From: Oopsacas minuta
Taxonomy: Eukaryota > Porifera > Hexactinellida > Lyssacinosida > Leucopsacidae
Direction: 5' to 3'
Assembly (NCBI GenBank): GCA_024704765.1
Contig: JAKMXF010000324.1
Span: forward strand, 248,001 to 312,000
Length of the DNA: 64,000 nucleotides
Within the stretch, counting starts at the first letter, position 1; each line of letters begins with the position of its first letter. Positions 21,301 through 32,400 of this stretch are shown one piece after another. Both the position numbers and the translations under genes were made by a program. Under the pieces are notes generated by a model. That model was given only the letters and a program-made list of their open reading frames with translations, was not told the DNA's origin and made no database searches.

Positions 21301-24300
21301 CAGTTTCAATTATAATAACATTCTCAAAGAGAAATATATAATTAGTTCTTGTATAAATAATGACTGAACTCTTTTAGTAAATCTGAGACAGTCCAAGAGC
21401 ATTGGAAAAAGCTTCAGAATACTTTCCGTCTTTCCAGTGCTACAGCCACTCTTACAACAAAGGTCCGTAGCAATAGCCATCGGCGATCGTCCTCCGTTAA
21501 TAAAATGGATATTCAGAATTCTCCTAGAGTATCATCGCCCCCGATCCGTCCAGCTCCAGTTTGTCCGCTCCGCTCACAATCTTTTACTGGGCCAGAACGT
21601 GGTGTTACTGGAGCGAATAGAGGCTCTATGGGGGAGAGACTCAGTGCTAGTATTGAGAAGGGAGATATTAATCTGACACGATCTTCTATAAATTCATCTG
21701 AGATACCACCTTCAATAGTATCAGGTATGTACTCTCTTTCTTGTACAGTTATCTCCCGTTATATCGAAGTTATTAGCGCAAGCTTCGATATAACAGGAGT
21801 TGACTGTACTTCGACATAGCTGATGGAATACATGCTACTTGGACAGTTTGGGACCATATTTGTACAATTTCTGACTTCGATATGAGGGGTATATCGATAT
21901 AGCTGGAAGTTGAATGTATTATCAAAAATACAAATTTTTGGCAGAAACCATCCAATTATAGAGCTATACTTCATGTGACTATGTTTTTGTTCCTGGATGA
22001 AGTATAGAAATCATGCTAGTCAGTATCAAAGTAGTAACATTTATTAGAAAAGATATGAACTTATAAGAAATGCTTTTTGGTATTTAGGTTAGCCCCGGCC
22101 AAGCCGAGCACAAAATTTTTAACCTGCCTGCGAATTTTTGAGCATTTACAATCAATATCTTTACAGATTTGGTTGATGATGTAATATCAGATACGAACCA
22201 GGAAACACAAGATAATCCACAAATACTCGCAGAATATGTCGAATCACTTCTTTCAAAATTTGATACAGATGATCACGAATCATTCGCTTCATCCCTTCAA
22301 GCTGCTACCAATAGTCCACAACACTCGAAGGCCCTATTCAAGAAGGGGGTAGTAGAAAAATGTCTACGTCTCCTACATGGTATTGACGATAATTGGAAGT
22401 TTGTGTATCACAGTGATATCCGTGAGAGGATAGAAGAAGCTCTGTCTAATATTATAGGGTCTGTATATCGTAAGGAAAAGCTAGCTCTACAGATAAATTA
22501 TAATGTAAGAATGGTGAGAGATCAGTGTGAAGGTATGCTGGCTTGTATAAATGGAGATGTTGTTAGTGCTCAGTATAATGATGTGAGTTTGTACACACGT
22601 ATTTATCATATGATTAATCATATTTTCACACCTTTTGGTCTACTTGCAAATTGCACAAAATTGTAAGTAAATATTTGTGTTAGACATTTGAAAGTGTCAG
22701 AATTGAATTCTAATATTTGATCGTTTTTTACAAATTTCTGCCTTTTCAGTTCCCCAGGTTCCGTAACCGCACTCCTTCCTTATATGTTTATATATCTTAT
22801 CTACTGTTTGTAGTTATTGTCACTCCGTGAGAAGGTTTCAACAGGCCAATTCAAACAGCTCAGTACTTTCTCATACCAACCCGAAGCTATCGGGCTTATG
22901 ACACAATTAGGAGTATTATACGCGTTTGGAGAATATCTAGTCATAGACTATAGGATATTAAAACAGCTAAGAGGAGAGGGAAGACATACTGTCGAGGTTA
23001 ACGATCCCAAAGAGCTTGTTTATATAAAGAGATTGATTTGTGCAGTTCTGAGGAATTTGACTTATAGGGAGCCAAAGAATAAAGTCACGATTTGTTTGAT
23101 GTCAGAAGTTATGATCAGTTTGGTTAGTCAGTTGGATAGTGATAATGAGGATCTGTTGAATTCTACTGCTTCTCTTCTACGTAATTTAGCATGGAAAGCT
23201 GAGGATATCTCCAAGGTAATATCGATATATCCAAATACCCGCTTATATCAAAGTCTAAAATTGTACAAATATGGTCCCATGCGGTCAAAGTAACATATTT
23301 TCATCGGCCATATCGAAGTAATTATCACGGTCCCTTCGATATAACGGGAGCTGACTACATTTGTCTTATTCATTAAAGTTCTAGATCGTACTATAATGTC
23401 GCAAACATTTTTGTCTGTACTTTTGTAAGATAATTAATAAACATTACCAAACATGAAACTACAAATATATTACGAATAATATTACTTTTGCTAATAGGTT
23501 TCTTTCCAATAATACTTACTTTAGTATATTTATTCATTTTATGTGATTTTTCTAAATATTATTATTAATATTTTCACTTTTATCTTATTCATTTACTTAG
23601 GTTGCGTTAACAAAGTGCAATGCAACAGTAGGGTTAATCCGTGCACTAACTCAGAGGAATGTCAAGCAGGATAATATACTAGCGAATGTTACTAACGGGT
23701 TGGTAAACTTAACAAATCAATCCCCTGAGAATAAGATAATGTTCTGTGCTGCCCCAGGTGCAATACAGTATATGGTGAAGTTCTTGAGTTATACAAGTCC
23801 TAATGGGAACAAATCGGTAGGTTGCTAGAGATATACATACACGGACTAGGCCAATTGGACCTGATTAACCGGTGGCTCTATTAAGCAGAGCCTCCTGTAC
23901 TTAATAATTCTTGAATCCTTCAGTTTGTTACGCTTATTTTGAATCCTATGGATCAAAAATTATGTCATGCAGTACTCCATTTCTGACGTTACTTGACACT
24001 CAACAAATGTAGGACAGTTTGCAATATCGGATTACAAAGAATTGAATTCGCATTAACTACAGACTTATTACAAAATACAAACCCCCGAGCACTTCGTTTT
24101 GATATGAGTTTACCTGTAATTAACTATTTCCCTTTCTATCTAGGTTCTTGAGAATATAACAGGAATATTCTGTAATGTAAGTCAACACATAGCCAGCATG
24201 CCAGAACACATGCAAACTATCCGTCAGCTGAATGCATTGGAAAAACTCGTTTCCCTTCTATCAGATGAAAACGAGTTTGTCTTGACCCATGTATGTGGAA

Positions 24301-25358
24301 TTCTGAACAATCTTTCAGCTTCAAGTAGTGAGAATGTTGTCAGCCTATGGCAGTTACGAGCACCTCAGTTATTAAATCAACTCAGAGCCAATAAAAATAG
24401 AAATATCGTAGAGAGAGCTGAGATTGTGTTGAAACATTTGATTATCTCAAAGAACGGAGTTTCACTTTCAAACGAATTTACAGAAGAGTCTCTTATTTCT
24501 GAAAATCTTATTGAGGATTTTGATTATCCGAATGAAGCGACTCATTCCGATACAGCTCCAGAAGAGATTATACCTGTACAGACACAAAATCCTGACACGA
24601 AAAAGAAAGAACAAATTCAAGCGAATAGGAGCGAAGATGAATTTTCGAAATCTAACGAAAAACCCGCGAAAAAAACCAAGACAAAGAAAAAGTCCAAAAT
24701 AATGCAAAAGCTCTCATTCATAATTAAAGATGAATCGATCGCTTCTGCTTCGAAAAATGAAAATGACAAAATTGATCCAACGATGTCCCCCTCTCATTTC
24801 AAAGTAGACACGTTCCCTGATCGTCTTGATTTTAGCCAACAAAAGTCAACAGGTAGTCATTCTAGTGCGAAAACTCTCACGCCACATAGTTCCCCTCAAG
24901 CTCCCCACCACTACCTGCCTTGCCCTCATGATATATGCGTGCGTACTGATGAGATATATCCTCAATATCCTTGCATGCATTCCTATCAACCACATCAGTA
25001 TCCACATCATTTATTAGACATGCCGCCACCCCAGATGTATCACAGACGGCCTGTAACACAGCCTGACTATATCTCGTCTCATTTTATGAATATTCCACAG
25101 CACCATCACCATAAATATCCACACCATTCGCCGTATTCAGCACATAACTCCCCTTACAAACATTCACCGTACTCGCCACAGCCAATGCGACCCAATCACT
25201 TTAACCAAGCCGTCAATATCCACTATACCCAACAGCAACCTCACCGTATGAATCAGATATCTCGACACGACGCTGCCATGATGAAGGCCCGTCTTGATAA
25301 AAACTCAAAACTTCGCTCATACACAGACAGCCAAGGAGATCTCGTCACAGACCTATAG
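18337..25358 (+). CDS. APC: APC-like armadillo-repeat protein, short form without recognisable beta-catenin repeats
   Basis: Nine exons join in frame: 18337-18530, 19337-19502, 19809-19976, 20298-20515, 21378-21724, 22167-22582, 22814-23215, 23601-23816 and 24144-25358 (1113 residues; vertebrate APC about 2,800). The N-terminus is a coiled coil (DKIEQLMVELDKLKKENQIL), followed by a second helix (EEKIKSYDKEIQRLITETEK) like APC's. The middle carries armadillo repeats; KRLICAVLRNLTYREPKNKV, SLLRNLAWKAEDISK and VLTHVCGILNNLSA match the APC arm domain in order. The last exon is Lys-rich, then His/Pro/Tyr/Gln-rich and disordered. No 15- or 20-residue beta-catenin repeats and no SAMP motifs are visible. 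The protein ends VTDL, a class I PDZ-ligand pattern. It probably has cytoskeletal/polarity roles rather than a destruction-complex role; that is inference. Several introns contain short mobile elements. Confidence 0.85.
18541..18730. mobile_element. Family A element in APC-like intron 1
   Basis: It runs from 'aaactcctgttataccgaac' to 'ttcgatataacaggagagtt' and starts about ten bases after the exon 1 donor. Confidence 0.7.
19197..19323. mobile_element. Family A element abutting APC-like exon 2
   Basis: The left end is 'acagtcaattcccgttacat' and the right end 'ttcaatataactggagttga'. It ends 13 bases before the splice acceptor at 19336. Confidence 0.75.
20566..20812. mobile_element. Family D terminal-repeat element in APC-like intron 4
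   Basis: The left end is 'cttgtttcagctcca' and the right end 'tggagctgaaacaag', an inverted pair. The interior (for example 'gttaattaagcgtgttag' and 'ggcggtctgttacttctatt') is almost the same as at 50030-50330. Confidence 0.85.
21029..21192. mobile_element. Terminal-repeat element 'aaactctcgtta' in APC-like intron 4
   Basis: 'aaactctcgttaatacgaat' at the left pairs with 'ttttaacgagagttt' at the right. Degenerate relatives appear near 24040-24110 and 34850-34935. Confidence 0.6.
21743..21812. mobile_element. Very short family A copy in APC-like intron 5
   Basis: 'acagttatctcccgttatat' pairs with 'gatataacaggagttgactg' over only about 70 bases, so it is close to a bare hairpin. A further fragment follows at about 21855-21915. 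Confidence 0.75.
23219..23356. mobile_element. Family A element abutting the APC-like exon 7 donor
   Basis: The element starts with 'atatcgatatatccaaatac' within a few bases of the GT at 23216 and ends 'gatataacgggagctgacta'. Confidence 0.7.
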
Positions 25359-26447
25359 TTCTCTGACACATGCTATTTAGAAAGAATATACGCTTTGCAT
25401 TTTTATTTACAAACAAACGACTAAGTATATGTGTAAACTGTCCAAATAGTCTTTTTAGTTAGTTCTCTCTCTCTCTCTCTCTGGTCGAATTCTTTCTGAT
25501 GTCATCGTTTATATTATATCTGTTCGTTTATGTACATTTATCCGTATGCGTGGTAGCGATTCTTTTCTGTTGAATACGAGTGGAACCTCCAGTAGCGCTT
25601 TCCCGAAGTGAGGAATCTCTTAAGACTCCTATATCATAATGCAAAATATATAGTCTAGGCGTATGGCCCTGAGAACCTGTATGAACTCCGGTTTCAACTA
25701 TGTACATCAATTTTCATGCAAATGAACCACGAAGTAATGGACCAAATCTTGGGGGGCCATCTCTCCGCTTCAGGAGGTTCCATTGCATATGCATGAGTGT
25801 AGTCATGACCCAAAAATTCTCAGTAATCCTCTCCCCCTAGATTCCGAGTAATGCTCCCAAAATTTGTAGAAATTCGTGTAAAAATTCAACAAAATATATA
25901 TATATAATATATATATATACCCAATAATTTTTGTTCTCCACTACTTCCATGCATGTATCCGTACATTTAACCAGAGAGAATATATTCTGGGTGGTTGTAT
26001 TGTATCGGAACATTTTTTCTGCGATTTACTTCTCGCTTTGCCTTGCTAATGGAGTTAATCCTACAAACTAATTCAATTAATGGTTGACACCTATATAATT
26101 TACACTTTTATATCTTATAAGAAAACAAATGACACATATTTTCTGCTAATTATAACAATCTGAATTGTTTATTCATTATTAACACAGATTAATTATTACA
26201 GATTTACTCATCTCACTTTCTTAACATTGTAAGAATGGTATGTGTTTACATTATTAAGAGGCCAATTTCTGAGAATGTAATGGTATCCTCCTGGTCTCTA
26301 GTGTCCTCACTCAACTGTGAGTAGTTCCTAGGAAGGTTCAACACCTTGAGAATGAAGTAATAGCATGTACTACACCCTCAGAAATTTTATTATATTTGAA
26401 TTGCTATAAGCTGCGTATCGATATTATGTAATTATTATCTTATATAG
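25359..26447. other. Intergenic, no gene recognised
   Basis: It holds a (CT)n tract at 25465-25482 and an AT tract at about 25893-25919. A 60-codon minus-strand open stretch at 25528-25710 shows no domain. Confidence 0.5.
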
Positions 26448-29400
26448 GAAGATATCAGAACACTATTTCAACAGGTAACTGTATTGATAGTTCCTTTCTA
26501 GTGAAGTCACTGAATCTATGTCAGGGGTCCACGAGTTGGGAATCGCTGATTTAGCATATACTCCCTCTCTGCTACGATTGGCTATTTGTTGCTGTATTGA
26601 GAAATGTTATTATGTTTGTTTGATTATTGTTCAAAACAATGGATTAACCGTGTATGATACTCTCTTAGGCATCTAAAAAAGCAGATATCAAAAAACAAAT
26701 CTCGAAAAAACGGACAAGACAGATTATAGACAGCGGTAAGTAAGGTTGATATATAGAAATTTATCTTTACAGCAGAGGGGAGTGATGTTAAGAATCATCC
26801 ACGAGTGATTCTTAACATCACTCGTGGGCCCCCAGATTTGGGAACTGCTCTTTGCATTTGATTTTTTATGAAATGTTTAGCGGAATATTTTAGTTATTTT
26901 CCCGTTTAGATTCAGATGATGAGTGTGTCATTTATCCTACAAAATCAAAAATGTATGTCAAGAGACAAAACAGTTAATTTTACGCTTTTTATTATTTGTT
27001 TTGTTGCTAGAAATTCCAACAAACATTCCGTTAAACAAGAGGCTGTCAGTGTAAAAACATCTCCGCTTGACTACTTTACAAAACATTCGAATATTCAAGA
27101 CCCAATATCAAAGGTAAATAATATTATATGTGTCTTTTCCGCAAAAATTCCCTGAAGTCTCGAACTATCTAATTAGTTCCAATTTCTTGTTGTTATTTCA
27201 GACACCTAACTGCGGCATATACACATTCTTAAGGTATTATTCATCACATTTATTAACTGAAGCATATCTTGGGAGATTACTTTAGTGAGTTCTCTCATTC
27301 TTTGCCTCATAATCAATCCTTTGGGCAGACAAATATCTCTAGAATGTATCAACATTGAATTCTTATTTATTTCAAAGGAATTCCAAGGAAATTTGTCAGT
27401 CATTGTTTCAACAGTTACTGATCAATATTTGGTATTTTGCTCGACAAGTTAATAGCAACAAATTGATCTAATAGGTGTGAAGATATAATGCACATGTCAA
27501 CATTTCTATTCCCTACTATCAGTCAATATATGTAATTACATGAGTACATTAGTGCACGTGAGATTATGAATATTTTCAAACCTTTTCGTGAAAGGTTAAT
27601 ACAGCTACAATTTGTGTTTCAAGGCATCAACTCCTCCTGTAAAGAAGCTACGTACTGATACAGATAGTCAAGATAATAGTCAAGGCACTAATACACTAAT
27701 ACAGAATATAGGAGATCTTGATATACAGATTTCTCCTATACAGTATAAACCTTCTATTCAATCGCCTGCTAACAACAGTACCAGAGCTCTACTAACAAAA
27801 CCAGCTATACACTCACCCCCAGATGAAGAGAGAATTAATAACTCTGTTGTAAATCAATCTGCTATTCAATCACCTGTTGCTGATAAGATTAATACTACTC
27901 CTAATACATCATTCACTTCTACTGGAAAATGTAATGGTCTTATTAATATTTGTAGATCCGTGTATGTAATTCAGTGTACCCAAAATTTTTTGCTATTTTT
28001 CAGGGATTCGACATATTAAACCATATGAATTTGCACGTGAAGCTGATAATTAAGTACAGTGAAGTTCGTCTATTAGCAAATTCATAGCCATTTGGTGAAT
28101 CGTACTTTGCATGAATTTTCCTTGCTAACATTCGAAATATTATCATACAAAAATGCACTCTATATACATGAAAAAAGTTACGATAGCAAACACGGATATA
28201 TCCAAATACCCGCTCATATCAAATTCTGAAGATTTACAAATATGGTCCCTTGAGCTTCGATATAATGGGAGTTGACTGTACTTCTAGGTGAAACTCCTAA
28301 ACCAGCTCTAAGCAAACATAACAGCTCTAATGCTAGCAACTATTTTGCTTACATGAACAGGGCAGGTCCCGTTAATCTCGGATGCAAAGAAATACCTACT
28401 GGACAAGACAACTGTTTAGGCAACCTAACATTCGTTATAACTGGTGTACTGGATTCATTAGAGAGAGATGGAGCAAAGGAGCTGATACAGAAATACGGGG
28501 GACGAGTTGTAGGATCGATCAGTAAGAAAGTTACTCATCTTCTAGTGGGGGTAGAAGCAGGAGAGAGTAAGTTAGAGAAAGCTAGACAACTGAAAGTTCA
28601 TGAAATATGTGAAGATGACCTCTTGGAAATGATTAGGACTAGATCTTCTGTAGGGAGTAAGCAAGTTCTTAGCACTAGTGCTAAGAAAAAGGCTAAAGTT
28701 ACAGGTAAGCTATCGCAAGTAAATACTATTAACTATCGGTATAATTATTTGCGTATTATTATACAATAAAATGTCTACAATTTTTCCTTTTTAGAGAGTA
28801 AGGTTACGCCTAACAAGCCTATCCTCTGTCAGTCAGAAGTTACTCCTCTGAATGAAGATGTTAAAATGGATATTAGCAATGATAACCCGATCTTACTTGT
28901 TGATAAATATCGTCCTACTTGTGTGAGAGAGATTATAGGTTCAGCTAGAGAAGCTTCTGTACCTAATAAGTTGATAAAATGGTTGAAGAATTGGTTTATA
29001 GTTAATAATAGATCTAGTGATAACCCTAGCAAGCCTTCTAGTAGAGGTAAGTTAATTAGCATACATTCGGATAGTACAGTGGATGCCGGTTATATGAACA
29101 TATACCGGTTATAAGAACTTGTATTTCTACTCCCAAGGAGGTTCTTATAACTGTTATCCATTGTATTACTTTGTGTTTCCGAAGGGATACGTGTTATACG
29201 AGAGCTCTATTGTATTATACATTTATTATCTTTGTCTAGGATATTTCAACAAAGATCCTTCCATATTCAAATCAGTCCTTCTATCAGGTCCTCCTGGCAT
29301 AGGAAAGACTACAACAGCAACTTTAGTTTGTAAAGAACTCGGCCTGAGTTATGTAGAGATGAATGCTAGTTCTACTCGTAGTAAGAATAATTTACAAGAT

Positions 29401-32400
29401 AAAATATCTCAATTACTTTCTAACTATTCTCTACTCGGTTGTGAGCAGTCGTCTTCTAGTAAGACTAATGACAGACATGTGTTAATTATGGATGAAGTAG
29501 ATGGTATGGCGGGTAATGAAGATAGAGGAGGAGTACAGGTGAGAGAACAGCTGTTTTAATACTCTAATTAGGTTATTATATATTGTTTGTAAACATTATT
29601 ACCAACATATCATATAGAGAAATTCCACACAGCAATATTTGTCAACTTGTCAACAATTTTAGTATATCAATCGCTTAGAATATATGCACTGGATACCGTT
29701 ATACCAGTTATAAGAACACCAAATGAAAGAACATACCGGATATAAGTAGCATGGGGAACTGTTCTCAATTTATGTCTTTCATACGTATATAGTTTAAATC
29801 TACTGAACATTACTACGCACACCCTGTAAGCTAGTTAATAGCTCAAAAATGTTATTTTAATTTATTCATACATTCCATATGCTCCATACAATTGCTATGA
29901 CGATAACAGTGACTAAGACAATGGTCTTGTTACACCATTTAGCTGAATGAAACGATTTCTCTATTCATTATGCAGTAATGGCTGAGATGAATAATACAAA
30001 ACTAACTTCTAAACATATTCAATGTATTTCATTTCTATTGAAAGTATGGCATATTCTGAATTCAATCCACTTGTATGCGTAGAGTGCCAACATTTAAAAA
30101 CACCGATTAATATCCTGGAGTGTTTTCATGTCATCTGTCAAGACTGTCATTTCAAGAAAAAAGGCAAATTGTTCTTGATTTCATGTCCATCTTGTTCACA
30201 AATCACAAGTTTACCATTCAAAGAATGTTTGAAGAATCTTTCAGTTTTGATTCTAAAGGAAGTTCTCCCCGAAACTTCTCGTGACAGTATTCCGTCACTT
30301 TTGAAGAATATTGCAATGTTAAGCGAAGAGACAAATGCTAGAGAATTTGAAAAATGCGAGTTAGAGAATCAATATGAATCTCTTAATTCATCATACCAGT
30401 TAAAACTAGAGGATATAAACGCAGAATTTGACAGAAAACTGCGAATTCTCGAGCAGGAAAGAGACACACAAATATTAGACTTAGAGAAAAACAATAAATC
30501 AAAACAGGTTGCATTCACAAAACAAATTGATAATGTAAACAAAACGTTATCAAAAACAATACAAAGAAAACATTTCCTACAAATTTGTTCAGATAGGATG
30601 ACAGAATCTGAGTATAGGACTTATAAATCAATTCTAGACCCTGCACAACCTCGACCACGTATCGCATCTGTAAGTATCAAATCACTGGACCCTGATTCAT
30701 CCAGTGCACCCATTGTTAGCAAAGAGGCACAGTTCACCCAGTCGTTACCAATTTTTAATAAAGATTCCGCAGTATCAAAACCGAAACCAAAGCCTAGATA
30801 TAATAGGAACTTTTCTCTGTGTAAGGAGCCTAGCTTTTCCTTCGGTAGATACGGGATCGGTAGAATGGAATTTAGGGCATTGAAAGCAGTTTGTGTCTCT
30901 CCAGATGATTCATGTGTATTCGTGTTAGACCAGAATCAAGTTAAGGCATTTGATAGCAAAGGCTCTGATCTCTTCCAATTCTCATCATTTCCAGTAAAGC
31001 GATCAATTCCTTTAGAATTATCATCTATAGCAGCTGACGAATATAACGTATACGTCACAAACACTTCCCATGATATTGTATACGTCATGACACTCACATA
31101 CCTTGTGGCAACTGATACTCAGCCTTGTGGAGCAGAGCTTAAAACAACAATTGGGAACACAGGCCCGTTTATACAGAGATTAAGGCTACCAGGGTCAATT
31201 GTGTATAACACATTCAAAAGCCTGCTTTTCATAGCAGATAATGGTAATAAAAGAATTGCGGTATATAACGCAGGGCTCAATTATGTGTGTCAAATAGGAA
31301 AAGGAAATATTGAGCTAGCAGGGAGTCTATGTGTGTCAGTTGATGGAGAGCTAATCTATATACTAGAAAGAGGAAAAATTAGCACAAAATGCGTACGAAT
31401 ATTCAACTACACGGGAGATTTGGTTAAGGAATTTGCTATGCGACATTCTGAATTAAAACATCCATGGTGCTTATGTGTGAGTGACGAAGGGCAAGTTATG
31501 GTATCGGACGGGTCACCGGATTACGGAACATTAGGACACTCCGTGCGTGTGTTTAGTAGAGACGGGAAGCAGATAGGGAAGATTGGGTGTAGTGGAAAAG
31601 GTATGGGACAGTTTAAAGACCCTAGGGGGCTAGTCATTGATAGTAAGGGAAAGATGATTGTAATTGATAGTGGTAATCATCGTCTACAGATATTTTAATA
31701 ATGTATATTTGTAAATGTTTATCGCAGATAGCTAATAAGTCTAATCCTGTATATGGAGTTAAATTTACAAGTAATAGAGTTTGTTGAAGATGTACAAAGT
31801 GTTTCTAAGTGTATATTCGGATAAGCGGCCAGACAGGCTAATATACCACACCCGCTAACATATCATTTTCCTGCTTAACTTTTCCACGAACTTACACATT
31901 ATATTCAGAACGTATATATCAAGTTGACGAATAAGGCTGACGTAATCTATGAACATAACAATTAACAAATAACTCATTGATACTCTCGTATAGTCAGTCT
32001 AATAGCCAGGCCCTTATGATCTGATATAGGCAGTTGCTCTTCATCTCGTGCACTATACAATATTTCTACTGGAGTAACATCTACGTTCAATACGTCAGCT
32101 CCCCCTACAAAACAATGATCGAATGTAGCTCCCTCAGACTTGTATGTTACTTCTAGTGGATTGCTACATAGTTTCAAAGGTTCCATGACGTCACACATAA
32201 ATTTGAATTGGGTCTCGGCGTTTTCGTGTGTTCTCGGGCAAATATTGAAGTCTCCTGTAATAATTATCAATTCGTCCTCATTGAATTGTTTCTTGTAGTC
32301 AGCTATTTCTTGCAATTGAGCCGGTCTCACCCATGGCCTCCAATGCGCGTATAGATGAGTGTTTATCACATGTAAAAGTACAGGTTTTCTCCGTTGTATT

